NCBI GenBank assembly: GCA_949752795.1
Contig: CATKHW010000560.1
Span: 1 to 64,000, forward strand
DNA: 64,000 nucleotides
Reading direction: 5' to 3'
Source of the DNA: Hyperoodon ampullatus
Taxonomy: Eukaryota; Chordata; Mammalia; Artiodactyla; Ziphiidae
The position numbers were made by a program, and so were the translations under genes. The notes under the pieces were generated by a model. It was given only the letters and a program-made list of their open reading frames with translations. It was not told where the DNA came from and did no database searches. Below, piece by piece: positions 22,924 to 35,263 of this stretch (its first letter is position 1; each line of letters opens with the position of its first letter).

Positions 22924-24685
22924 GGTCTCCTTTGGATTGTCAGAGAAGATAGGTGTATGTGCTGGGCGATCCCGTCTGTAGTTGAGAAGCCTGGAAAAAG
23001 GCAGTATCTCCCCCGTTCGAAAGGTAGATAGTGGCGGCCTCAAGGCGGACGGAAAGACATTGCTGTTACCCGTCTTCTAGTCACCCTTAGGAATGCCTCC
23101 GTGAGGAAAGTGCGTTTTCTCCTGTGAATCCAGGTGGTCTCCAGTGCCTTGCTAGGAGCTCATCCCACGCTTGGCCGAGCTAAAGTGCGAAGCGAACGTG
23201 ACCCCTAGCCTCAAGGTAAGCACGCGTGTTTCCTCTCAGCAAGGTTCGGTGTGCAGTCATCTCCATGAACCCTGACTCGATGATAGAGTGCTTTAACTCC
23301 TCTACGGCTTTCCGTAGGCCTAAGAGTCACGTATGAATTCCCTACTGAGGGAGAGCGTGTGCACTGCGAGTGCCCTTTCTGTTTTCCGAGCCACATAACC
23401 CAGAACAGGCTGCTGGGGTCAACTCTGTCTACGCAGGGGGGAGGGCAATGAACTGATTCTCGCTTGCAGAGCATGCTGTCTACACGTGTTAGGCAGCCCC
23501 AGGGCAACGTTTTTGCCAGTATTACATTCAACCTGGCTCTCCCTCTGTGGAGGCCCTCTGAACTGCACTGAGAGGATCCCTGAGTCTGAAGCGCCTCCTG
23601 GCAACTCTTAACCTGTCACTCTCTCTTTGTGACGCAAGGTACACTGTAGGTCCAGCCTGACAGCAAATACAGAAAAACCGGGGAAACTGTGAGGCGTGTG
23701 GTCGATCCAACGTCACCTAGGCCTGACTAAGTCACTAAGCGGGTAATAATGCTATTCCTGGCACGCAAAACACCCCGAGTCCCATGAAGCGTGATCATAG
23801 TGTGTCTGAAAGCCTCCTGCCGTCAGCCAGAGAGTGCTGGGCAATGCGCTGTGTGGGCAAGTTGGAAATTGGAGAATGTGGGAGGAGCCCGGCTTTCCCC
23901 CTTTGGAAAGCAACTTCGCTGCAGCTTCCAAGCCGCCTGATAAACCACACCACCGGGACACTGTTCACTCCACCGATGCCTCTGAGGAACAGTGAGTTTC
24001 TCCAAAAGAAACCACGTGCTTGCGATTCCTTCCTGGGAGCCCACCCCAGGAGCATACTGCAGCTAAATCGCCAACTTAATGTGACCTCGGGTCTCGAGGT
24101 AAGGCGCACAGTTTCCCTTTGCCAGAGATAGGGGTGCACCAGTCTCCAGGACGTCTTAGCCAATGGACGGCTTTACCTTTAGTAGGCCTCACAGCGCTCA
24201 AGACTCTCACATGGGCGCTTCTTTCCAAGGAAGTACACGGTGTACCCAGAGCCTTCTGAGCACAGTCAAGGGATACACAGCTCTGGGAACATCATCCCTC
24301 ACTATGCAGTTGGAAGGGCCGGGGACTAATGCGTTCTCTATGGCTAGCGTTCCACAGCTTTGAAGCGGCCTCAGGAACGTGGTTATTGGCAGGCTTTTGT
24401 TCCATGCGGGTCGGCCACGTTGAGGAAACCTAAGCTGCCCTGAAAGAAACCACCGGGGGCGCCAATGCAGTTTGGGGACTCCTGCCCGACGTCTCTCTAA
24501 GGGATGCGGAAACTGGCCTTTAGGTCCAGCCCGAAACGGAGATCCACCCTGAGCATTGCTGGGCATTTGCAACACCCAGAGTCACCGAGGCTCACTGAGG
24601 GCATTGAGAGGATTATGCCATTCACCACATGCAGGACACACTTCATCCAAAAGTTTCATCGCAAGAGGCTGAACTGTGTTCCGAG
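22924..24685 (+). repeat. Unit 14 (class 3)
   Basis: It matches unit 11 apart from a private gagtctgaag at 23585. Confidence 0.95.
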
Positions 24686-26449
24686 GGTCTCCTTTGGATT
24701 GTCAGAGAAGATAGGTGTATGTGCTGGGCGATCCCGTCTGTAGTTGAGAAGCCTGGAAAAAGGCAGTGTCTCCCCCGTTCGAAAGGTAGATAGTGGCGGC
24801 CTCAAGGCGGACGGAAAGACATTGCTGTTACCCGTCTTCTAGTCACCCTTAGGAATGCCTCCGTGAGGAAAGTGCGTTTTCTCCTGTGAATCCAGGTGGT
24901 CTCCAGTGCCTTGCTAGGAGCTCATCCCACGCTTGGCCGAGCTAAAGTGCGAAGCAAACGTGACCCCTAGCTTCAAGGTAAGCACGCGTGTTTCCTGTCA
25001 GCAAGGTTCGGTGTGCAGCCATCTCCATGAACCCTGACTCGATGATAGAGTGCTTTAACTCCTCTACGGCTTTCCGTAGGCCTAAGAGAGTCACGTATGA
25101 ATTCCCTACTGAGGGAGAGCGTGTGCACTGCGAGTGCCCTTTCTGTTTTCCGAGCCACATAACCCTGAACAGGCTGCTGGGGTCAACTCTGTCTACGCAG
25201 GGGGGAGGGCAATGAACTGATTCTCGCTTGCAGAGCATGCTGTCTACACGTGTTAGGCAGCCCCAGGGCAACGTTTTTGCCAGTATTACATTCAACCTGG
25301 CTCTCCCTCTGTGGAGGCCCTCTGAACTGCACCGAGAGGATCCCTGAGCCTGAAGCGCCTCCTGGCAACTCTTAACCTGTCACTCTCTCTTTGTGACGCA
25401 AGGTACACTGTAGGTCCAGCCTGACAGCAAATACAGAAAAACCGGGGAAACTGTGAGGCGTGTGGTCGATCCAACGTCACCTAGGCCTGACTAAGTCACT
25501 AAGCGGGTAATAATGCTATTCCTGGCACGCAAAACACCCCGAGTCCCATGAAGCGTGATCATAGTGTGTCTGAAAGCCTTCTGTCGTCAGCCAGAGAGTG
25601 CTGGGCAATGCGCTGTGTGGGCAAGTTGGAAATTGGAGAATGTGGGAGGAGCCCGGCTTTCCCCCTTTCGAAAGCAACTTCGTAGCAGCTTCCAAGCCGC
25701 CTGATAAACCACACCACCAGGACACTGTTCACTCCACCGATGCCTCTGAGGAACAGTGAGTTTCTCCAAAAGAAACCACGTGCTTGCGATTCCTTCCTGG
25801 GAGCTCACCCCAGGAGCATACTGCAGCTAAATCGCCAACTTAATGTGACCTCGGGTCTCGAGGTAAGGCGCACAGTTTCCCTTTGCCAGAGATAGGGGTG
25901 CACCAGTCTCCAGGACGTCTTAGCCAATGGACGGCTTTACCTTTAGTAGGCCTCACAGCGCTCAAGACTCTCACGTGGGCGCTTCTTTCCAAGGAAGTAC
26001 ACGGTGTACCCAGAGCCTTCTGAGCACAGTCAAGGGATACACAGCTCTGGGAACATCATCCCTCACTATGCAGTTGGAAGGGCCGGGGACTAATGCGTTC
26101 TCTATGGCTAGCGTTCCACAGCTTTGAAGCGGCCACAGGAACGCGGTTCTTGGCAGGCTTTTGTTCCATGCGGGTCGGCCACGTTGAGGAAACCTAAGCT
26201 GCCCTGAAAGAAACCACCGGGGGCGCCAATGCAGTTTGGGGACTCCTGCCCGACGTCTCTCTAAGGGATGCGGAAACTGGCCTTTAGGTCCAGCCCGAAA
26301 CAGAGATCTACCCTGAGCATTGCTGGGCATTTGCAACACCCAGAGTCACCGAGGCCTACTGAGGGCATTGAGAGGATTATGCCATTCACCACATGCAGGA
26401 CACACTTCATCCAAAAGTTTCATCGCAGGAGGCCGAACTGTGTTCCGAG
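24686..26449 (+). repeat. Unit 15 (class 1)
   Basis: It has the gcaaacg first half, tttcgaaag and cgtagcag, with a type B end with cttcatcc. It is nearly the same as unit 9, six units upstream. Confidence 0.95.
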
Positions 26450-28211
26450 GGTCTCCTTTGGATTGTCAGAGAAGATAGGTGTATGTGCTGGGCGATCCCG
26501 TCTGTAGTTGAGAAGCCTGGAAAAAGGCAGTATCTCCCCCGTTCGAAAGGTAGATAGTGGCGGCCTCAAGGCGGACGGAAAGACATTGCTGTTACCCGTC
26601 TTCTAGTCACCCTTAGGAATGCCTCCGTGAGGAAAGTGCGTTTTCTCCTGTGAATCCAGGTGGTCTCCAGTGCCTTGCTAGGAGCTCATCCCACGCTTGG
26701 CCGAGCTAAAGTGCGAAGCGAACGTGACCCCTAGCCTCAAGGTAAGCACGCGTGTTTCCTCTCAGCAAGGTTCGGTGTGCAGTCATCTCCATGAACCCTG
26801 ACTCGATGATAGAGTGCTTTAACTCCTCTACGGCTTTCCGTAGGCCTAAGAGTCACGTATGAATTCCCTACTGAGGGAGAGCGTGTGCACTGCGAGTGCC
26901 CTTTCTGTTTTCCGAGCCACATAACCCAGAACAGGCTGCTGGGGTCAACTCTGTCTACGCAGGGGGGAGGGCAATGAACTGATTCTCGCTTGCAGAGCAT
27001 GCTGTCTACACGTGTTAGGCAGCCCCAGGGCAACGTTTTTGCCAGTATTACATTCAACCTGGCTCTCCCTCTGTGGAGGCCCTCTGAACTGCACTGAGAG
27101 GATCCCTGAGCCTGAAGCGCCTCCTGGCAACTCTTAACCTGTCACTCTCTCTTTGTGACGCAAGGTACACTGTAGGTCCAGCCTGACAGCAAATACAGAA
27201 AAACCGGGGAAACTGTGAGGCGTGTGGTCGATCCAACGTCACCTAGGCCTGACTAAGTCACTAAGCGGGTAATAATGCTATTCCTGGCACGCAAAACACC
27301 CCGAGTCCCATGAAGCGTGATCATAGTGTGTCTGAAAGCCTTCTGTCGTCAGCCAGAGAGTGCTGGGCAATGCGCTGTGTGGGCAAGTTGGAAATTGGAG
27401 AATGTGGGAGGAGCCCGGCTTTCCCCCTTTGGAAAGCAACTTCGTTGCAGCTTCCAAGCCGCCTGATAAACCACACCACCAGGACACTGTTCACTCCACC
27501 GATGCCTCTGAGGAACAGTGAGTTTCTCCAAAAGAAACCACGTGCTTGCGATTCCTTCCTGGGAGCCCACCCCAGGAGCATACTGCAGCTAAATCGCCAA
27601 CTTAATGTGACCTCGGGTCTCGAGGTAAGGCGCACAGTTTCCCTTTGCCAGAGATAGGGGTGCACCAGTCTCCAGGACGTCTTAGCCAATGGACGGCTTT
27701 ACCTTTAGTAGGCCTCACAGCGCTCAAGACTCTCACATGGGCGCTTCTTTCCAAGGAAGTACACGGTGTACCCAGAGCCTTCTGAGCACAGTCAAGGGAT
27801 ACACAGCTCTGGGAACATCATCCCTCACTATGCAGTTGGAAGGGCCGGGGACTAATGCGTTCTCTATGGCTAGCGTTCCACAGCTTTGAAGCGGCCTCAG
27901 GAACGTGGTTATTGGCAGGCTTTTGTTCCATGCGGGTCGGCCACGTTGAGGAAACCTAAGCTGCCCTGAAAGAAACCACCGGGGGCGCCAATGCAGTTTG
28001 GGGACTCCTGCCCGACGTCTCTCTAAGGGATGCGGAAACTGGCCTTTAGGTCCAGCCCGAAACGGAGATCCACCCTGAGCATTGCTGGGCATTTGCAACA
28101 CCCAGAGTCACCGAGGCTCACTGAGGGCATTGAGAGGATTATGCCATTCACCACATGCAGGACACACTTCATCCAAAAGTTTCATCGCAAGAGGCTGAAC
28201 TGTGTTCCGAG
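26450..28211 (+). repeat. Unit 16 (class 2/class 3 chimera)
   Basis: Its left part is class 2: AG deleted, cttctgtcg, cgttgcag at 27442 and caccagg at 27481. Its right part is class 3: gcccac at 27567, catggg and a type A end. The switch lies in the 85 bases between 27482 and 27566. Confidence 0.93.
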
Positions 28212-29975
28212 GGTCTCCTTTGGATTGTCAGAGAAGATAGGTGTATGTGCTGGGCGATCCCGTCTGTAGTTGAGAAGCCTGGAAAAAGGCAGTGTCTCCC
28301 CCGTTCGAAAGGTAGATAGTGGCGGCCTCAAGGCGGACGGAAAGACATTGCTGTTACCCGTCTTCTAGTCACCCTTAGGAATGCCTCCGTGAGGAAAGTG
28401 CGTTTTCTCCTGTGAATCCAGGTGGTCTCCAGTGCCTTGCTAGGAGCTCATCCCACGCTTGGCCGAGCTAAAGTGCGAAGCAAACGTGACCCCTAGCTTC
28501 AAGGTAAGCACGCGTGTTTCCTGTCAGCAAGGTTCGGTGTGCAGCCATCTCCATGAACCCTGACTCGATGATAGAGTGCTTTAACTCCTCTACGGCTTTC
28601 CGTAGGCCTAAGAGAGTCACGTATGAATTCCCTACTGAGGGAGAGCGTGTGCACTGCGAGTGCCCTTTCTGTTTTCCGAGCCACATAACCGTGAACAGGC
28701 TGCTGGGGTCAACTCTGTCTACGCAGGGGGGAGGGCAATGAACTGATTCTCGCTTGCAGAGCATGCTGTCTACACGTGTTAGGCAGCCCCATGGCAACGT
28801 TTTTGCCAGTATTACATTCAACCTGGCTCTCCCTCTGTGGAGGCCCTCTGAACTGCACCGAGAGGATCCCTGAGCCTGAAGCGCCTCCTGGCAACTCTTA
28901 ACCTGTCACTCTCTCTTTGTGACGCAAGGTACACTGTAGGTCCAGCCTGACAGCAAATACAGAAAAACCGGGGAAACTGTGAGGCGTGTGGTCGATCCAA
29001 CGTCACCTAGGCCTGACTAAGTCACTAAGCGGGTAATAATGCTATTCCTGGCACGCAAAACACCCCGAGTCCCATGAAGCGTGATCATAGTGTGTCTGAA
29101 AGCCTTCTGTCGTCAGCCAGAGAGTGCTGGGCAATGCGCTGTGTGGGCAAGTTGGAAATTGGAGAATGTGGGAGGAGCCCGGCTTTCCCCCTTTGGAAAG
29201 CAACTTCGTAGCAGCTTCCAAGCCGCCTGATAAACCACACCACCAGGACACTGTTCACTCCACCGATGCCTCTGAGGAACAGTGAGTTTCTCCAAAAGAA
29301 ACCACGTGCTTGCGATTCCTTCCTGGGAGCTCACCCCAGGAGCATACTGCAGCTAAATCGCCAACTTAATGTGACCTCGGGTCTCGAGGTAAGGCGCACA
29401 GTTTCCCTTTGCCAGAGATAGGGGTGCACCAGTCTCCAGGACGTCTTAGCCAATGGACGGCTTTACCTTTAGTAGGCCTCACAGCGCTCAAGACTCTCAC
29501 GTGGGCGCTTCTTTCCAAGGAAGTACACGGTGTACCCAGAGCCTTCTGAGCACAGTCAAGGGATACACAGCTCTGGGAACATCATCCCTCACTATGCAGT
29601 TGGAAGGGCCGGGGACTAATGCGTTCTCTATGGCTAGCGTTCCACAGCTTTGAAGCGGCCACAGGAACGCGGTTCTTGGCAGGCTTTTGTTCCATGCGGG
29701 TCGGCCACGTTGAGGAAACCTAAGCTGCCCTGAAAGAAACCACCGGGGGCGCCAATGCAGTTTGGGGACTCCTGCCCGACGTCTCTCTAAGGGATGCGGA
29801 AACTGGCCTTTAGGTCCAGCCCGAAACAGAGATCTACCCTGAGCATTGCTGGGCATTTGCAACACCCAGAGTCACCGAGGCCTACTGAGGGCATTGAGAG
29901 GATTATGCCATTCACCACATGCAGGACACACTTCATCCAAAAGTTTCATCGCAGGAGGCCGAACTGTGTTCCGAG
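28212..29975 (+). repeat. Unit 17 (class 1)
   Basis: It has the gcaaacg first half with tttggaaag and cgtagcag. Private changes are accgtgaac at 28691 and catggcaacg at 28792. Confidence 0.95.
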
Positions 29976-31737
29976 GGTCTCCTTTGGATTGTCAGAGAAG
30001 ATAGGTGTATGTGCTGGGCGATCCCGTCTGTAGTTGAGAAGCCTGGAAAAAGGCAGTATCTCCCCCGTTCGAAAGGTAGATAGTGGCGGCCTCAAGGCGG
30101 ACGGAAAGACATTGCTGTTACCCGTCTTCTAGTCACCCTTAGGAATGCCTCCGTGAGGAAAGTGCGTTTTCTCCTGTGAATCCAGGTGGTCTCCAGTGCC
30201 TTGCTAGGAGCTCATCCCACGCTTGGCCGAGCTAAAGTGCGAAGCGAACGTGACCCCTAACCTCAAGGTAAGCACGCGTGTTTCCTCTCAGCAAGGTTCG
30301 GTGTGCAGTCATCTCCATGAACCCTGACTCGATGATAGAGTGCTTTAACTCCTCCACGGCTTTCCGTAGGCCTAAGAGTCACGTATGAATTCCCTACTGA
30401 GGGAGAGCGTGTGCACTGCGAGTGCCCTTTCTGTTTTCCGAGCCACATAACCCAGAACAGGCTGCTGGGGTCAACTCTGTCTACGCAGGGGGGAGGGCAA
30501 TGAACTGATTCTCGCTTGCAGAGCATGCTGTCTACACGTGTTAGGCAGCCCCAGGGCAACGTTTTTGCCAGTATTACATTCAACCTGGCTCTCCCTCTGT
30601 GGAGGCCCTCTGAACTGCACTGAGAGGATCCCTGAGCCTGAAGCGCCTCCTGGCAACTCTTAACCTGTCACTCTCTCTTTGTGACGCAAGGTACACTGTA
30701 GGTCCAGCCTGACAGCAAATACAGAAAAACCGGGGAAACTGTGAGGCGTGTGGTCGATCCAACGTCACCTAGGCCTGACTAAGTCACTAAGCGGGTAATA
30801 ATGCTATTCCTGGCACGCAAAACACCCCGAGTCCCATGAAGCGTGATCATAGTGTGTCTGAAAGCCTTCTGTCGTCAGCCAGAGAGTGCTGGGCAATGCG
30901 CTGTGTGGGCAAGTTGGAAATTGGAGAATGTGGGAGGAGCCCGGCTTTCCCCCTTTGGAAAGCAACTTCGTTGCAGCTTCCAAGTCGCCTGATAAACCAC
31001 ACCACCAGGACACTGTTCACTCCACCGATGCCTCTGAGGAACAGTGAGTTTCTCCAAAAGAAACCACGTGCTTGCGATTCCTTCCTGGGAGCTCACCCCA
31101 GGAGCATACTGCAGCTAAATCGCCAACTTAATGTGACCTCGGGTCTCGAGGTAAGGCGCACAGTTTCCCTTTGCCAGAGATAGGGGTGCACCAGTCTCCA
31201 GGACGTCTTAGCCAATGGACGGCTTTACCTTTAGTAGGCCTCACAGCGCTCAAGACTCTCACGTGGGCGCTTCTTTCCAAGGAAGTACACGGTGTACCCA
31301 GAGCCTTCTGAGCACAGTCAAGGGATACACAGCTCTGGGAACATCATCCCTCACTATGCAGTTGGAAGGGCCGGGGACTAATGCGTTCTCTATGGCTAGC
31401 GTTCCACAGCTTTGAAGCGGCCACAGGAACGCGGTTCTTGGCAGGCTTTTGTTCCATGCGGGTCGGCCACGTTGAGGAAACCTAAGCTGCCCTGAAAGAA
31501 ACCACCGGGGGCGCCAATGCAGTTTGGGGACTCCTGCCCGACGTCTCTCTAAGGGATGCGGAAACTGGCCTTTAGGTCCAGCCCGAAACAGAGATCTACC
31601 CTGAGCATTGCTGGGCATTTGCAACACCCAGAGTCACCGAGGCCTACTGAGGGCATTGAGAGGATTATGCCATTCACCACATGCAGGACACACTGCATCC
31701 AAAAGTTTCATCGCAGGAGGCCGAACTGTGTTCCGAG
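29976..31737 (+). repeat. Unit 18 (class 2)
   Basis: AG is deleted and the end is type B with ctgcatcc. Private changes are cctaacctc at 30260, cctccacgg at 30355 and aagtcgcc at 30985. Confidence 0.95.
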
Positions 31738-33499
31738 GGTCTCCTTTGGATTGTCAGAGAAGATAGGTGTATGTGCTGGGCGATCCCGTCTGTAGTTGAG
31801 AAGCCTGGAAAAAGGCAGTATCTCCCCCGTTCGAAAGGTAGATAGTGGCGGCCTCAAGGCGGACGGAAAGACATTGCTGTTACCCGTCTTCTAGTCACCC
31901 TTAGGAATGCCTCCGTGAGGAAAGTGCGTTTTCTCCTGTGAATCCAGGTGGTCTCCAGTGCCTTGCTAGGAGCTCATCCCACGCTTGGCCGAGCTAAAGT
32001 GCGAAGCGAACGTGACCCCTAGCCTCAAGGTAAGCACGCGTGTTTCCTCTCAGCAAGGTTCGGTGTGCAGTCATCTCCATGAACCCTGACTCGATGATAG
32101 AGTGCTTTAACTCCTCTACGGCTTTCCGTAGGCCTAAGAGTCACGTATGAATTCCCTACTGAGGGAGAGCGTGTGCACTGCGAGTGCCCTTTCTGTTTTC
32201 CGAGCCACATAACCCAGAACAGGCTGCTGGGGTCAACTCTGTCTACGCAGGGGGGAGGGCAATGAACTGATTCTCGCTTGCAGAGCATGCTGTCTACACG
32301 TGTTAGGCAGCCCCAGGGCAACGTTTTTGCCAGTATTACATTCAACCTGGCTCTCCCTCTGTGGAGGCCCTCTGAACTGCACTGAGAGGATCCCTGAGCC
32401 TGAAGCGCCTCCTGGCAACTCTTAACCTGTCACTCTCTCTTTGTGACGCAAGGTACACTGTAGGTCCAGCCTGACAGCAAATACAGAAAAACCGGGGAAA
32501 CTGTGAGGCGTGTGGTCGATCCAACGTCACCTAGGCCTGACTAAGTCACTAAGCGGGTAATAATGCTATTCCTGGCACGCAAAACACCCCGAGTCCCATG
32601 AAGCGTGATCATAGTGTGTCTGAAAGCCTCCTGCCGTCAGCCAGACAGTGCTGGGCAATGCGCTGTGTGGGCAAGTTGGAAATTGGAGAATGTGGGAGGA
32701 GCCCGGCTTTCCCCCTTTGGAAAGCAACTTCGCTGCAGCTTCCAAGCCGCCTGATAAACCACACCACCGGGACACTGTTCACTCCACCGATGCCTCTGAG
32801 GAACAGTGAGTTTCTCCAAAAGAAACCACGTGCTTGCGATTCCTTCCTGGGAGCCCACCCCAGGAGCATACTGCAGCTAAATCGCCAACTTAATGTGACC
32901 TCGGGTCTCGAGGTAAGGCGCACAGTTTCCCTTTGCCAGAGATAGGGGTGCACCAGTCTCCAGGACGTCTTAGCCAATGGACGGCTTTACCTTTAGTAGG
33001 CCTCACAGCGCTCAAGACTCTCACATGGGCGCTTCTTTCCAAGGAAGTACACGGTGTACTCAGAGCCTTCTGAGCACAGTCAAGGGATACACAGCTCTGG
33101 GAACATCATCCCTCACTATGCAGTTGGAAGGGCCGGGGACTAATGCGTTCTCTATGGCTAGCGTTCCACAGCTTTGAAGCGGCCTCAGGAACGTGGTTAT
33201 TGGCAGGCTTTTGTTCCATGCGGGTCGGCCACGTTGAGGAAACCTAAGCTGCCCTGAAAGAAACCACCGGGGGCGCCAATGCAGTTTGGGGACTCCTGCC
33301 CGACGTCTCTCTAAGGGATGCGGAAACTGGCCTTTAGGTCCAGCCCGAAACGGAGATCCACCCTGAGCATTGCTGGGCATTTGCAACACCCAGAGTCACC
33401 GAGGCTCACTGAGGGCATTGAGAGGATTATGCCATTCACCACATGCAGGACACACTTCATCCAAAAGTTTCATCGCAAGAGGCTGAACTGTGTTCCGAG
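31738..33499 (+). repeat. Unit 19 (class 3)
   Basis: AG is deleted and the end is type A. Private changes are cagacagtg at 32646 and gtgtactcag at 33060. Confidence 0.95.
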
Positions 33500-35263
33500 G
33501 GTCTCCTTTGGATTGTCAGAGAAGATAGGTGTATGTGCTGGGCGATCCCGTCTGTAGTTGAGAAGCCTGGAAAAAGGCAGTGTCTCCCCCGTTCGAAAGG
33601 TAGATAGTGGCGGCCTCAAGGCGGACGGAAAGACATTGCTGTTACCCGTCTTCTAGTCACCCTTAGGAATGCCTCTGTGAGGAAAGTGCGTTTTCTCCTG
33701 TGAATCCAGGTGGTCTCCAGTGCCTTGCTAGGAGCTCATCCCACGCTTTGCCGAGCTAAAGTGCGAAGCGAACGTGACCCCTAGCCTCAAGGTAAGCACG
33801 CGTGTTTCCTGTCAGCAAGGTTCGGTGTGCAGCCATCTCCATGAACCCTGACTCGATGATAGAGTGCTTTAACTCCTCTACGGCTTTCCGTAGGCCTAAG
33901 AGAGTCACGTATGAATTCCCTACTGAGGGAGAGCGTGTGCACTGCGAGTGCCCTTTCTGTTTTCCGAGCCACATAACCCAGAACAGGCTGCTGGGGTCAA
34001 CTCTGTCTACGCAGGGGGGAGGGCAATGAACTGATTCTCGCTTGCAGAGCATGCTGTCTACACGTGTTAGGCAGCCCCAGGGCAACGTTTTTGCCAGTAT
34101 TACATTCAACCTGGCTCTCCCTCTGTGGAGGCCCTCTGAACTGCACCGAGAGGATCCCTGAGCCTGAAGCGCCTCCTGGCAACTCTTAACCTGTCACTCT
34201 CTCTTTGTGACGCAAGGTACACTGTAGGTCCAGCCTGACAGCAAATACAGAAAAACCGGGGAAACTGTGAGGCGTGTGGTCGATCCAACGTCACCTAGGC
34301 CTGACTAAGTCACTAAGCGGGTAATAATGCTATTCCTGGCACGCAAAACACCCCGAGTCCCATGAAGCGTGATCATAGTGTGTCTGAAAGCCTTCTGTCG
34401 TCAGCCAGAGAGTGCTGGGCAATGCGCTGTGTGGGCAAGTTGGAAATTGGAGAATGTGGGAGGAGCCCGGCTTTCCCCCTTTGGAAAGCAACTTCGTAGC
34501 AGCTTCCAAGCCGCCTGATAAACCACACCACCAGGACACTGTTCACTCCACCGATGCCTCTGAGGAACAGTGAGTTTCTCCAAAAGAAACCACGTGCTTG
34601 CGATTCCTTCCTGGGAGCTCACCCCAGGAGCATACTGCAGCTAAATCGCCAACTTAATGTGACCTCGGGTCTCGAGGTAAGGCGCACAGTTTCCCTTTGC
34701 CAGAGATAGGGGTGCACCAGTCTCCAGGACGTCTTAGCCAATGGACGGCTTTACCTTTAGTAGGCCTCACAGCGCTCAAGACTCTCACGTGGGCGCTTCT
34801 TTCCAAGGAAGTACACGGTGTACCCAGAGCCTTCTGAGCACAGTCAAGGGATACACAGCTCTGGGAACATCATCCCTCACTATGCAGTTGGAAGGGCCGG
34901 GGACTAATGCGTTCTCTATGGCTAGCGTTCCACAGCTTTGAAGCGGCCACAGGAACGCGGTTCTTGGCAGGCTTTTGTTCCATGCGGGTCGGCCACGTTG
35001 AGGAAACCTAAGCTGCCCTGAAAGAAACCACCGGGGGCGCCAATGCAGTTTGGGGACTCCTGCCCGACGTCTCTCTAAGGGATGCGGAAACTGGCCTTTA
35101 GGTCCAGCCCGAAACAGAGATCTACCCTGAGCATTGCTGGGCATTTGCAACACCCAGAGTCACCGAGGCCTACTGAGGGCATTGAGAGGATTATGCCATT
35201 CACCACATGCAGGACACACTTCATCCAAAAGTTTCATCGCAGGAGGCCGAACTGTGTTCCGAG
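33500..35263 (+). repeat. Unit 20 (class 1, third first-half haplotype)
   Basis: Its second half is class 1 (cgtagcag, gctcac, cttcatcc). Its first half is neither ggcatcttc nor gcaaacg: it has cctctgtgagg, private cgctttgcc at 33749, cagccatctcc and acccagaac. Confidence 0.95.

Larger units (their letters stand above)
19398..24685 (+). repeat. Trimer 3 (units 12-14)
   Basis: This is a 5,288-bp copy with class order 1-2-3. Its position 1 unit has the ggcatcttc first half, as in trimer 1. Confidence 0.9.
24686..28211 (+). repeat. Shortened trimer 4 (units 15-16)
   Basis: Position 1 is followed by a chimeric unit whose left part is class 2 and right part class 3. One unit length (1,762 bp) is missing. 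Position 1 has the gcaaacg first half, as in trimer 2. Confidence 0.85.
28212..33499 (+). repeat. Trimer 5 (units 17-19)
   Basis: This is a 5,288-bp copy with class order 1-2-3. It has collected several private substitutions (28691, 28792, 30260, 30355, 30985, 32646, 33060), more than trimers 2 and 3. Confidence 0.9.
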
